Positions 37,088 through 48,200 of a stretch of 64,000 nt of DNA are shown here, in pieces. The position numbers and the translations under genes are program-made. Position 1 is the stretch's first letter. Each line of letters starts with the position of its first letter. The notes below the pieces were generated by a model. The model was not told the origin of the DNA. It was given only the letters and a program-made list of their open reading frames with translations, and searched no databases. Location of the stretch: NCBI GenBank assembly GCA_028532985.1, contig JANCIK010000003.1:1188001-1252000 (forward strand), written 5' to 3'. This DNA comes from Stropharia rugosoannulata. Its lineage: Eukaryota > Basidiomycota > Agaricomycetes > Agaricales > Strophariaceae.

Positions 37088-37348
37088 CTAATTCTGCCTG
37101 CCTTCATACGCCGAGACTGCTTGACTGTCATTCTTGATGGGCTTGCTGAACGGATTTTCACCAATGGTGCAGAATTTAATGGCTGAAAGGGTCCTATGAA
37201 TGGCATAATAAGAAATATACTATAACAACCAGAACTTTATGTCCAGACTTACAAAAATAAGAGCACCTGTGATTGAATAAATGATTAATCTGAAAGGTAT
37301 AGAATCCCTGAACATCTATTAACTTACAATAATACGACCAGCTGCCAT
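37088..37348 (-). CDS. Possible small three-exon membrane peptide
   Basis: Three short exons with good GT-AG borders join into about 46 codons: MAAGRII, then VLLFLT, then LSAIKFCTIGENPFSKPIKN and a polar tail (AVSAYEGRQN) with stop 37088-37090. The N-terminal third is hydrophobic and could span a membrane. The reading frame is also open upstream to 37537, so the start is uncertain. I recognise no family. The clean phase agreement across two introns is the only support. Confidence 0.35.
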
Positions 37349-37644
37349 GTTTTTGAGATGATATGGTATGAAGGCAGTTGTGGGTACTGATGAGGTTGAT
37401 TCAAGATCGAAAGAGTGCGTGAAAATATTGATATTGGTTGGATGAGTGACTAAACAATCAAGTACATACGTTGGCTCAACGATACCAAACAGCAGAGAGG
37501 TAAGCAAGCTGATGCAGCGCCATGCAACATCACTCACATGCCAGGATTTCCATGAAGAAGAGCATGGGCAGGCCTTGTACTGCCAACCTAGGGAGCGAAC
37601 AGCAGCGATCGAAGCCGCCGCAGAGCGCGAGGCAAACCCTCAAT

Positions 37645-39195
37645 GCCCCGGACTCTCCTCCTGCTGCGCCGCGGGAGCGGCGAATAGGCCCCCGCCCGAA
37701 ACGAAAGAAGATGCACCCCAGCACGCAGGTAGTGCGTGCTGGGATGCTTGTGTTCGGTGGCTACAGGGCGCGCGGGGCGTTGAGTACGCCCCGCCCTGTC
37801 CTCCTCCTCATTCCCCCCCCCGGGCTCCCGCGGCGCGCCGACCCTGGCCCGAAACGGAGGAAGAAGCACCCCAGGACGCAGATATCGCGTCCTGAGATGC
37901 CTGTATCTCCCCTGGGGCCGATTCGGTGGCTACGGGGCGTGGGGCGTCGAGTACGCCCCGCCGTCTGTTCCTGCTGCGGCGCGTCGACGCCCACCCGAAA
38001 CGGTAGAGGACACACCCCAGCACGCAGGTACCGCGTCCTGGGGTGCTTGTGAACGCCCTGCGGCCACCGACACGGCCGCAGGGCGCGCGGGGCGTTGAGT
38101 ACGCCCCGCTCTGTCCTCCTCCCCCCGAGCTTCCGCGGCGCGCCGACCCTCGCCCGAAGCGGATGAAGATGCGCCCCAGGACGTAGGTACCGCGTCCTGG
38201 GGTGCCTTTAAACGCCCTGCGGCCACCGACACGGCCGCAGGGCGCGCGGGGCGTTGAGTACGCCCCGCTCTGTCCTCCTCCCCCCGAGCTCCCGCGGCGC
38301 GTCGACCCCCGCCCGAAACAGATGAAGACGCGCCCCAGGACGTAGGTACCGCGTCCTGGGGTGCTTGTGAGCGCCCTGCGGCCACCGACACGGCCGCAGG
38401 GCGTGCGGGGCGTACTCGACGCCCCGCTCTGTTCTCCTCCCCCCGAGCTTCCGCGGCGCGCCGACCCTCGCCCGAAGCGGATGAAGACGCGCCCCAGGAC
38501 GTGGGTACCGCGTCCTGGGGTGCCTTTAAACGCCCTGCGGCCACCGACACGGCCGCAGGGCGCGCGGGGCGTACTCGACGCCCCGCCCTCTCGTCCTCCC
38601 CCCTCGGCCGCCGGCCCGGCTCCCGCGGCGCGTCGACCCCCGCCCGAAACGGATGAAGACGCGCCCCAGGACGTGGGTACCGCGTCCTGGGGTGCTTGTG
38701 AACGCCCTGCGGCCACCGACACGGCCGCAGGGCGCGCGGGGCGTCGAGTACGCCCCGCCCTGACCTCCTCCTCCCCCCGAGCTCCCGCGGCGCGTCGACC
38801 CCCGCCCGAAACAGATGAAGACGCGCCCCAGGACGTGGGTACCACGTCCTGGGGTGCGTGTGAACGCCCTGCGGCCACTGACACGGCCGCAGGGCGCGCG
38901 GGGCGTCGTGTACGCCTCGCCCTCTCGTCCTCCCCCTACCTCGGCCGCCGGCCCGGCTCCCGCGGCGCGTCGACCCCCGCCCGAAACGGATAAAGACGCG
39001 CCCCAGGACGTAGGTACCGCGTCCTGGGGTGCGTGTGAACGCCCTGCGGCCACCGACACGGCCGCAGGGCGCGCGGGGCGTTGAGTACGCCCCGCTCTGT
39101 CCTCCTCCTCCCCCCGAGCTTCCGCGGCACGCTGACCCTCGCCCGAAGCGGATGAAGACACGCCCCAGGACGTAGATCCCGCGTCCTGGGGCCCT
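37645..39195. repeat. GC-rich tandem array of triple-hairpin units (about 146-175 bp)
   Basis: About ten tandem units. Hairpin A is ccccaggacg...cgtcctgggg, with left arms at 37716, 37869, 38015, 38174, 38333, 38492, 38664, 38826, 39001 and 39163. Spacings are 153, 146, 159, 159, 159, 172, 162, 175 and 162. Hairpin B is ccctgcggcc-accgacac-ggccgcaggg, seven copies from about 38056 to 39068. Hairpin C is gcggggcg-7 nt-cgccccgc, nine copies from about 37772. Stems of 8-10 bp are perfect in most units. GC content is far above the flanks, and a KpnI-like GGTACC lies in the A loop. The first units are degenerate. Long open frames cross it on both strands because GC-rich DNA lacks stops. Confidence 0.92.
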
Positions 39196-39535
39196 GCGAA
39201 ACTGTGACATGTTCTCAGTAGACCCAAATAACAAGAATAAGGAACTGTGCCTTCACGAGAACTCCTGGTACGCATACTGAAATCTGTGAAGTGTTGTTGT
39301 TGACGAACGCCCCAAGCCACTTGGAACGAGACTATGAGGCACCCAGGCAAAAAGTGTCACGAGAAGGAGATGCGCACCATGTTGAGTTCATTGACGTAAC
39401 GTACGCTGTCCGCCTATTGCTGCGAAAGTATTGTCTGCCTGCTGCTCTCTTCTTGCATCAGACTCAAAAGTTTCTCTGTTGCTGCTTAACACAATTGATA
39501 AATGGTTCCCAACCATGCCCAACCAGCCAGTATGC
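39196..39535. other. Spacer between hairpin array and broken PH-like gene
   Basis: Normal base composition returns abruptly after 39195. No gene seen. Confidence 0.4.
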
Positions 39536-41713
39536 TCAGCTACTCACCGCTGCCCCCGATTGTCCGACCTCATTATTATTGTCCAGCTGTTCCGAGGTGA
39601 AAAGAGAGCGCATCTCTTCTAATTTATCAAGCACGGGCTTCAGATCGGCGACGCCACTAGTGCCACCACACGAAGGCGCGGAAGACGCACGTTGATCATC
39701 AGAACCTAGAGCATTCGTCCTATTTCTCTCCTGCTGAGATTTCAGCTCCTCCAATCTGCCTGCAAGCGCTGGAAGATCAGACGTCAGCCGCTCCTTTACC
39801 TCACGCAGAAGCCCTACCACCTCATTGCCTTCCTTACAAGCCGTCGCCGCGGCAGCGCTCGCCCGTTCCCAGTCATTCGCAGTAACAACGTGCATCCCGA
39901 GCTGCTCGATGCCCTCGCGGATCTCCCGCAGTACTTTCTTTTCGTCCCGCGTATGGCGCTCGAGCGCGCGCACCATTTCGTGCACGCTCGTCTTCCCACT
40001 TGCGCACCCTAGCGCACCCTTGACGTCCACAATGTCTTTCGCCATGTTAGTAATTTCCTCCTTCGACCGTACAATATCCTCCTCTACCACTGCGCACTGC
40101 GACCTCACGCAGCGGCCGTGCGCTCGCACCCACCAGACGCGCCTGAGCATGTGTCTGCGCTTGGGGGACGATAACTGGCCGGTCCAGAGGGCTCACAGGA
40201 CTGGCCGGCGTGCGCACAGAGGCAGCATTATGGAACACTGCCTCGCGGCGCGACCAGCCCGAGGACAATGCCGGGCTAGGGAGGGGCGTAGCGTGTGGTG
40301 ACTGTCCAGATATCTGCGAGTGCTTGCGCTCGATCTGGGCCAGGCGCCGACGCACGGCGGAGAGCTGGCTTAGATGTGCAACGGACGGGCTGCTCGGCCG
40401 CAACGAGGATGACGTCGTGCGCGGCGCGGGGGACGAAGCAGCGGACATGCTTCGCAACGAAGTACGGCCCCGTGCGCGAGGTGGCGGATGCGTACGACCC
40501 GGGTGAAACGCTGGTGGGTTTGTTGCGCCTGCTGTTGAGGTGCCAGTTCGGCGCCGCGGAATATGCACTGCTTCTGAAGCTCTCGGCAGGGGATGGCACT
40601 GCTTGCGGAGTGGGCGGGTATGTGCTGGGCAAGATGGCTCCTTTGAGGTCAGAGAGGTCGAGGTGCAGGTTGGCCTTGTTCATCCCGTGCGTCTGAGGAA
40701 GATTCAGGGGTAGTACCGGGGTAGGAGTAGGCAAAGGCGGTAAAGAGCGCTCAGAGCGCGAGGGAACGAGGAGCGGACTTAGTTTAGGAGGCGCCTGCGG
40801 CCTTACACTTTCAATAGGTTTAGCATTATTAGTCTCTTTTTCAGGTACTGGTGGTGTTACCGCCATTTGTTCTTCCTGAGGGGGGATAATAGAGTTCCTA
40901 GTAAAATATCGATGGCAATTAGCAAAGCCGGGTGCGTCCTCATACACACCATATAGCACTAATCCAGCCGGCACGCTCGCGCACCGACTTGGCGGCGAAC
41001 TTTTCTTTCCGTTCGTTAAAAATCAGCTTGAAAACGCGCATATCATCACAGTCCGGAGTGCGCTCCAGCGCGCGCGCCTCTTCCGCGGTAAGCTGGGCCA
41101 CCGTCAATAAGCATATGTTGATGCAGCGGCGCAGCGCGATCTCATGTACGGTAGCGTCTACATCGCCCGTGAACGAAGTCACTATGGGCTTGTTCACTCA
41201 ATAGTCACGCTGCACGCCGTCCACACCAGCGGGCCCGGGACGGCGGGCGACAGGAGCTGGGCCGCACGTGAAAAGTACATCACTAGCCCCGTCATCCACC
41301 GCGACTGCTGGCTCGGCCGCGAGCGCGCGCGCAGTGAGGAACGCCGACAACGCGTCCCCGCCCGCCTCGTACATCACCCCCGCATCAGTCAACGGCAGCC
41401 TGTCGTCGTCCGCGACACGCTTCCCGAGGCCCCTCTGGCGGATGGGCGAGCAGCCGCCAGCGTCCTTCAGCGCGGCCAGCGCACGCTTCTTCTCCTCGCG
41501 CCATCTCTTCGAGGCGCAGGGTGTCGTTCACCGGGCCCGCGCGGGCAGGCACGGAGACGTACTGCGTGCGCCGCGTAGACTTTTCGCGCTGCACCACGGA
41601 GGCAGCGGCGGGTGGAGGCGTCTGAGGCGCTCGTACTGGTCTACCAGACTCTGCGCGGGCGTGCGGTGCGTGTTTTAGTCGTTGCCGTGTGTCGTCCCAG
41701 ACCCCGCTCCTGA
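39536..41713 (-). pseudogene. Broken PH-like/coiled-coil protein gene
   Basis: Minus-strand coding-like sequence that needs several frame changes. In order: APQTPPPAAASVVQREKSTR and DTLRLEEMAR, then in another frame REEKKRALAALKDAGG (switch about 41500). Next an in-frame TGA at 41198-41200 lies just before NKPIVTSFTGDVDATVHEIA. The following RVFKLIFNERKEKFAAKSVR, then ERAGWISAIW, resembles the last strand and helix of a PH domain. A good intron (gtatga...ccctcag, ending about 40876) joins this to a Pro/Ser-rich linker. Two more switches (about 40500 and 40090) lead to LSAVRRRLAQIERKHSQISG and then EEDIVRSKEEITNMAKDIVD, a coiled coil ending 39536. Decay or assembly error in GC-rich DNA are both possible. 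Confidence 0.55.
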
Positions 41714-43223
41714 TCCTGTGCTGCTACTGCGCATGTGACGCACCTCCGAGGCGGTGCGCGGCTGCTGGGTGCCAGCACCCATGTTACGCGGTCCGATCAT
41801 CATTGCGGGGGCTCACGACTGTGCTTAGGCAGGAGGATGCCACACGCTACACTGTATACGATACAGGGAGCAGATGGGGACGATGGATGGGGGTGCACGG
41901 AGGGGAGACCAAGTGGGACACAGCATTGTGATTGCAAAGTGGCCTAGCAGGAGTGTGCGTTTCTAGCTTTGGTCAGAGTTGATCTCTGTAGTACCGTCGT
42001 GGTCGACAATCGTGTCTGTAACTGCAGGTAGTTTCTCCACATTGTCGTCGACTTCCTGAAACAATGCACCTGCCTGCGAGGCGGGGCAGCATCTAGATCG
42101 CCAAGTGCATGCACCAACCAGAGGAAATGTCAGTTTCGTCTCCTCCATTAGAGACAACGTCCGAGCGGCTGGACAGAGCACCCTCAAAATTCTATGACGC
42201 TGTGTCGCTCCTCATAATTACGCTAGGCGACCAGACTAGAGGAAGACGACGCAAGATACAAACTCTGATGGCAGCACGCGAGGAGCCGTGCACACAAACA
42301 CAAACGAGGGTGGAGCCTTGACAGATAGTTCGACACGGGTTTTGACAGCTTGACTTTTGGACCCTAGTCACAAGATTTCAGAGACTCGGTATGACTCTTA
42401 GAGCAATGCAATGGCCAGCGGGATAGAGCTTCCAGGAATGTCGACAGAGTTGGTCGAAGTCAAGAAACGCCAGGAGTTGGCGGACGGAGACGACTCGGGC
42501 ATGACGTCGTCATATAACGGGTATAGCGGTGAGCCGGAGGAAAGGCCTGAGCGAGCGGGGCAGGCTCTGGAATGTGGCGAAACCAGGCAGCCTGGCGACC
42601 CGGAGCACGACAGGTCAGGGTTCACAAAATCAAGGTAAAATATATTTGGATACAGTCAAAAATTGACGTACTTACTGCTTGCAAGTTTTGCCTTATTGTA
42701 CTAGGCCTTGGAGTCGTCGAGAACAGCGTGCTTCGTCGCATTGGTGACTCGCGCGCGCGGGATGGCCTCCTCAAGTCACGGCAAGTCTTCACAAGAATGC
42801 GTCGGCAAACATCAGTTTCGGTATGCAGCGTCCCTCGCTTTCCGCGCGGTCGCAATAGCACGCGGTGCAACTGCGTTCAAGTTGTGCCGGGCCGTTTCTG
42901 AGGGATGGTGGGGTCTTAATGCGGACCCAATACTGATACCCATTGACTAGCAGTGACTAAAAGTGCATACCATTAGTTCGCGCAGGGGATAATTAAGAAA
43001 AGAACATACCAGTTCGCCATTTTTGCTTGGTCTCCTGCGACAGACGCAGTGTCCTTTTCTGAGAGAGAGAAGTGGGCTGCAGCGTTGGTTTTACTATTAA
43101 TAGAACATTCCCATTTGTCTGATATTTGTCACGGTTGATATGTAGGTATGTATATAAATAAAACAAAAAACAAACAAAAACAAAACAGCAAGTGAAAAGC
43201 AATGAATTGCACATAAGAAAAAA
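41714..43223. other. Repeat-rich region without supported gene
   Basis: About 1.5 kb containing short open frames of about 70-110 codons on both strands, without domains or consistent splicing. An A-rich tract (aaaacaaaaaacaaacaaaa, about 43159) lies near the right end. It may hold upstream parts of the broken gene to its left. Confidence 0.35.
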
Positions 43224-44753
43224 TTACTTATCCTGTTCATCTACAAAGTCCAAGACACCCAACATTCCTTGGTATTCCAGATCTGAGAAGAATATGAGAT
43301 TCTTGTCCTCCCTGATTTTCTGTATCGCTTTTTTTAATGAACTGAATGGGCGTGCATTATGTGCATCCTTATTAGCAATCTCCAGAATTCGAATCTTCTT
43401 TTGGGAGATGAATTTCAGTAAGGACTCATTGGACAATAGCTTTTGAAACTTAGTTTCTTCAGCAGCATTGCTATTACAAATGAGCGCTTCAAGGTTGTCC
43501 CTGCGGATCTTGTTGATAGCTTCACCTTTTGCCTTGGATGACAAGGAGGACAATTGCTCGAAAGCCTCCACAGACGGTTTGATGGCGTCATTTAACCACT
43601 TGCGAATGCCTAGGTCAGACATATTGATGGGCTTGCCGCTGACTCCTTTGCAGATTAAGCGTGTGGATGATGCCAGGGCTGACCTGAATCGTACTCTGAC
43701 AAATGGAATTTGTTCCTGGTGCTCAGTTACAAAGAGGGGTAGAGAAAGAGGATAAAAAATACCGGAATGGCGAGCACGTTGTGCTTTTTCAAAACCGCTT
43801 CGATGGTTGCTTCCAATTCTTCCTCCAGTTCATCGACGCGTGCATTCAACTCGGAAACCGTCCCGTCACTAGCCAAAAGCTTCGCGTTGACGTTCTCCAA
43901 CTCCACCTTCTGAAGATCTACCTCAGCTTGCAGTTCGGATACTGTAGTGTTCTTCGCTTTGTCTGCTTGTTGAAGCGCTCCGATATCAATAGATTGCCTC
44001 AGAAGCTGACCCGCTTGGGCCTCCCTTGCTTGCTGCGCCTCTAGGTATTGCTGTTCAAACTGCACGCGGGCAGCATGTTCGATGTTCAGGGAAATTTTAA
44101 CCCGCGCGTAATGCCCTTCGAAGATGGTCTGCTGAGAAAAGAGTTGGTTTTGTTGATAGTGAATCTGCGACTGGTGGAACACGAGCGCCGTATTAAATCT
44201 GGCTTGCTGGGTGTCTATCTGCTGCTGTTGTTGACTAGATTGTTGTCGATAATTGTTAATCTCGGTGGTCTGCTGAGCGGTCTGCTGCTTGAGCAGCTGA
44301 ATTTCTTGGATATTTGTAGCGATATCCCTGTCCTTCCGGGCGTCTTTCTCGAAGAGGTAGTGCACCTGATTAATTCCGGTAAATTAACTTAAAAAATTGG
44401 ATTGTTTAGAGATAATCATAATTCACCATCTCCTGCATTGTCATATCTTGGTTTAATGAGCCCGAAGCGGGAGTCGGTGTAGCGGTACCACGACCCTGAG
44501 TTCCGGAATGCGGAGTCGTTTCCCAGCCCACTGTAAGTTGCCCAGAGGGAGACAAATGGTCGTCTGTGTTAATCAAACAGGAGCTATGATCTTCACTGGT
44601 AACGTCCGTGCTGTGACTCGAACTCGCCTTCGAGCTGAAAGATACTGACATACCGGAACTGGCCGTCGAGCTGGTTGCAGAGCGAGGGCTATTATGTCCC
44701 TCAGTAGTGGGAGCAGACGCTGCTGGGACATTGACCGTCAAGCGGGGGTCCAT
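43224..44753 (-). CDS. Gln-rich coiled-coil protein, unknown function
   Basis: Three-exon gene. Exon 1 (start 44753, MDPRLTVNVPAASAPTTEG) is Ser/Thr-rich and disordered. Exon 2 is a long Gln-rich coiled coil (HYLFEKDARKDRDIATNIQE, QQSSQQQQQIDTQQARFN, then VSELNARVDELEEELEATIE). Exon 3 (SALASSTRLICKGVSGKPIN, then IRKWLNDAIKPSVEAFEQL, ending LDFVDEQDK at 43224) is helical and looks globular. I do not recognise the family. Nothing in it resembles a transposase, but its neighbours are mobile or lineage-specific. The frame is intact throughout, arguing it is a real gene. Confidence 0.6.
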
Positions 44754-45285
44754 GATGGAAGAATATCAATACACAAAATCTCCACAGTTCCCTTCCCACT
44801 GGAGCCCACGTTGACACTGCACTTCCACCTCAAACACAACCACTGCTGTCACGGTCAATCTGCTATCTACGTCAAGCTATATATAAAATATCAACGTGTA
44901 CTGCGGAGTATTACAAGAAAGGAGTGCCCTATCTACCCAACCAAACTAACAAGTACCACACGGAAATCCGCAGATGACCTTCTCAAAGGCATACGTACGT
45001 TATGGTGGTCCGTGGTCCAAGCAAATGATACGAATTCCGCAAAGTCGGGGGGATATGTGCTTCTTTAGGGGAGGGCTTTCATGAACTCGTGACAGGTGGA
45101 CCAGCCGCCTGCTTTCGCACGTAAGTGCTTCGTTTGCATATCAAACAAAAGCGCCACTCAATAAGCGAAGCGAGTCTAAACCTGTTCATAACATCATATC
45201 ATATCACTGTTAGTCATTCTGCGGGAAGCACGAAATGCAAAGCATTAGTAGCCAGTAGTATTAAACTTACATTTATATATTTAAA
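44754..45285. other. Spacer between coiled-coil gene and transposase
   Basis: No supported gene. It would contain the 3' end of the Plavaka element if the element is complete. I could not identify a terminal inverted repeat by eye. Confidence 0.35.
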
Positions 45286-48200
45286 TTAAAGACTCCCCTC
45301 CATGTCCGTTTCATCATCATCGTGGTCAGACTCGCCGCTAAGATCCTGATCAGAAAGGGACTCCTCCAGCGCATCAACGGATTCTTGAGTAGCATGGGAT
45401 TGGTCCTGTTCATATACAATGCGGGCTATGTTCTGTAAATCCATGTGATTTTCTTCCGGGAAATCTTCGTCTGTTATTTGAGACTCGAGGGAATGGTTTT
45501 GACCCTTGTGGCCAATCCCATGTCCCAGATATCTCATAAACATATCACGGTCAACGAATCTGAAGAATTAAATCAATACAAACACAGATGCACTGTGCTT
45601 CTTAAACGTACATTCCTACATAATAGTTCGTCCAGTTGTCTGGTGTTTCATGGGGCCTTACTCCGATCTCGGCGTTCCTTGTCGATTTACCGTCGTGAAA
45701 CGCAGGTATAAGATGACAACCCCGTATAACGAGTGAGGGGTCTAAAAAGCCAAATGTATGCTTGTCGGTATCAGGACTGAATGTCACCTTTGGCAAGCGC
45801 ACCTGCTGTCGCCCAAAGGAATAGTGCGGGACCTGATCCAGCCATCGTACCCAAAGAAATTCCATTCTTTGGACACAGTAGTCACGGGAGTTTACACCAA
45901 TGTGTTGCACGTTCGCATGATAAATACCCATCACAGAAGCGTACCAGAAAGGATGCGAACCTGGACTATTGTCAGGAGATGCAGTAATGATAAAAGGGTG
46001 CGTGCGAGGATTGATCGTGTCGTATTGCCGTCTCAAATCATACGTGGTATAGTTAATTCGGGCGGTATGGACTTGATAAATGGTCTCGTTTTGAAGGCGC
46101 ACAGTGAGACGGTCAGCGGGTGTGAACGTATCTCCAGAAGAGTCCCGGTCAAGTAAACGTCCCAAGAGATGGTCTTTTAGGGCAGTTATGAAGCGCTATA
46201 TCAAAGATTGTTAGTATTCTTGAGAATTCTGGCAAAATTGTATGTTTAATAATTACTTTCTTTCCTGGGTGCTCTGGAGCTGTGAGCACAAATGTGTATA
46301 TATTCAATGGAATATTTTGAGACTTTGATATATGATGATGAACCTCGAGTGGACTTTGTTCAGCAGCATTGATTTCATGTTGTTCTTCGGATAATAGTGT
46401 CTGTATCCGGACGTACTTCTTGCCAATTTGTTCAATGGCATTACGTTTATTGGTAAGACCATACAGTTGTTTGACCAGACGGTGAGCCAGTTCCCCCTAC
46501 AGAAATCAGCAAATGCATATCTCCACAATATGAAAACATGCACCAATTGTGTTGAATAAGAGTCTGTCGTACCCCATAAGCGAATGTGTTCAACATAATC
46601 TCCCAGAAAATGATATTTAATTGTTGTCAAGTTGAGTGTTTTTGCGTGTCTCCCTTTATTGGAAAGGTAGGGTGCTTCTATAATTAATAGGTCTTTAGTA
46701 CATGTATATGAAGGAGTCTTAATTATATAACACCTACGATGTGGATTAACAGTCGACACTGCTATTGGTGGTGCCGTGAAATCTTCTGATGGAGTTGCTG
46801 AAGGATGAACAATACTTGCGCATTGCTTCTGTGAATACACAGGGGTGTTATTTTTCAAATCACGGCGCCTGCGAGCCGCCGTCTCCCGAGGGAGTTCTTC
46901 AGTCGAAAATTGAGAGCATGTCAAATCTTGAAAATTCTGCATAAGCAGACCAAACTCAGCGGTTAAGGCTTCAAGCAAAGCGAGCGATGTTTCAGTATGC
47001 ATGCGTAACTTGGCAAGGGCATGCCATTCAGCCGTGCGATAGAGTAACTTCATAAGGCGGCGGTTATGTGGTTCAGCTAGAAGGCCTTCAAAAGTGGGAA
47101 TCGCACACTATCCGATGGCACCTATCAGCCCACCGGCATACACAGAGTTGACATTTACTTAATAAGCTCTCTCACCTGTAGTAAGTCTTCGAAGTCGCGT
47201 GCTGCCAATTTCTTCATCTCTGATGAGTTTTGCGAGAACTTTCTAATAGTCCCAGATCCGAAAGTTGAGATATGTCGATATCTGTTGGTATGTGAATAAG
47301 TAACCACAAATAGTATTGGGGTTTGAATACCTTGAATCAAGCTCGTTAACTAGAGTATCTGGACCTTCACCAGCAGCGTAAAGCAAACGAATAAGTTGTG
47401 TGAATAGTGATTTCCATACACCTAGTTCAAATTCGTGCAAGAGATCAACGACTAGCATTTTCGACGGATTAAAACCTTTCCCAAGTCGGATGGAAAACAC
47501 ATTCTAGAAAAGAAATTAGCTAGATTGTGGAGGGCAAAGTCATCAGCCTACCGCTGTGGGAACACCCGAGAATTGTTTAAGTAGTCCATCAACACCGCTA
47601 CCGTTTATTGGTTTTGCGTGTTTATATATGAGTGCCCGCGCTTTTTTGACGTTACTGGCCATAAATTGGCGGATATTCTCTATACGAGCTGCACTGTCAT
47701 CACGAGAGCCTAGCTTATGGATTGCCGACTTAGATACAAGACATCGGGGGCAAGGAAAAAGCCCGTTATCTCTAATGGTGGCTAGTAAGACCCTTGATAA
47801 CAGCTAGTCAGATGCAGAGTAATGAGATAATAAGTAATAGCACACACTTTTCGGGGTAGTCTGCTGAATACGTGAATATTCTAGGATAGACACGTCGTTC
47901 AATCCCATCGATACACATGATTACTATGCCATAGGTACAAGCGCGAATGAAATCATCATCAAGAATAATGTTCCATGAGCTATGCATAAGTTCTCGGCGA
48001 CAATGAGCCATAATGGACTGTTTTTGAGTCCTCCATTTGCAGTGGAATATAGAGACGAAGTCTTGGAATGAGTCTGGCAACTTGAGATGATGCGTATTCA
48101 ATAAGAGCAGTATATATGACAATAATTAGGGCACTTACTGAAGGAATATATGCCAAGTGATACAAGGCTCGCGAGTTTGGCTGTGCCCGAATGTATTTCG

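Noticed and set aside
37808..39350. Long open frames (up to 434 codons) on the minus strand, and one on the plus strand, through the GC-rich array
   Set aside because: All minus frames are open at once, unit lengths are often not multiples of three so the repeat peptide changes frame, and GC-rich repeats lack stops. The stem perfection explains the constraint better than coding does.
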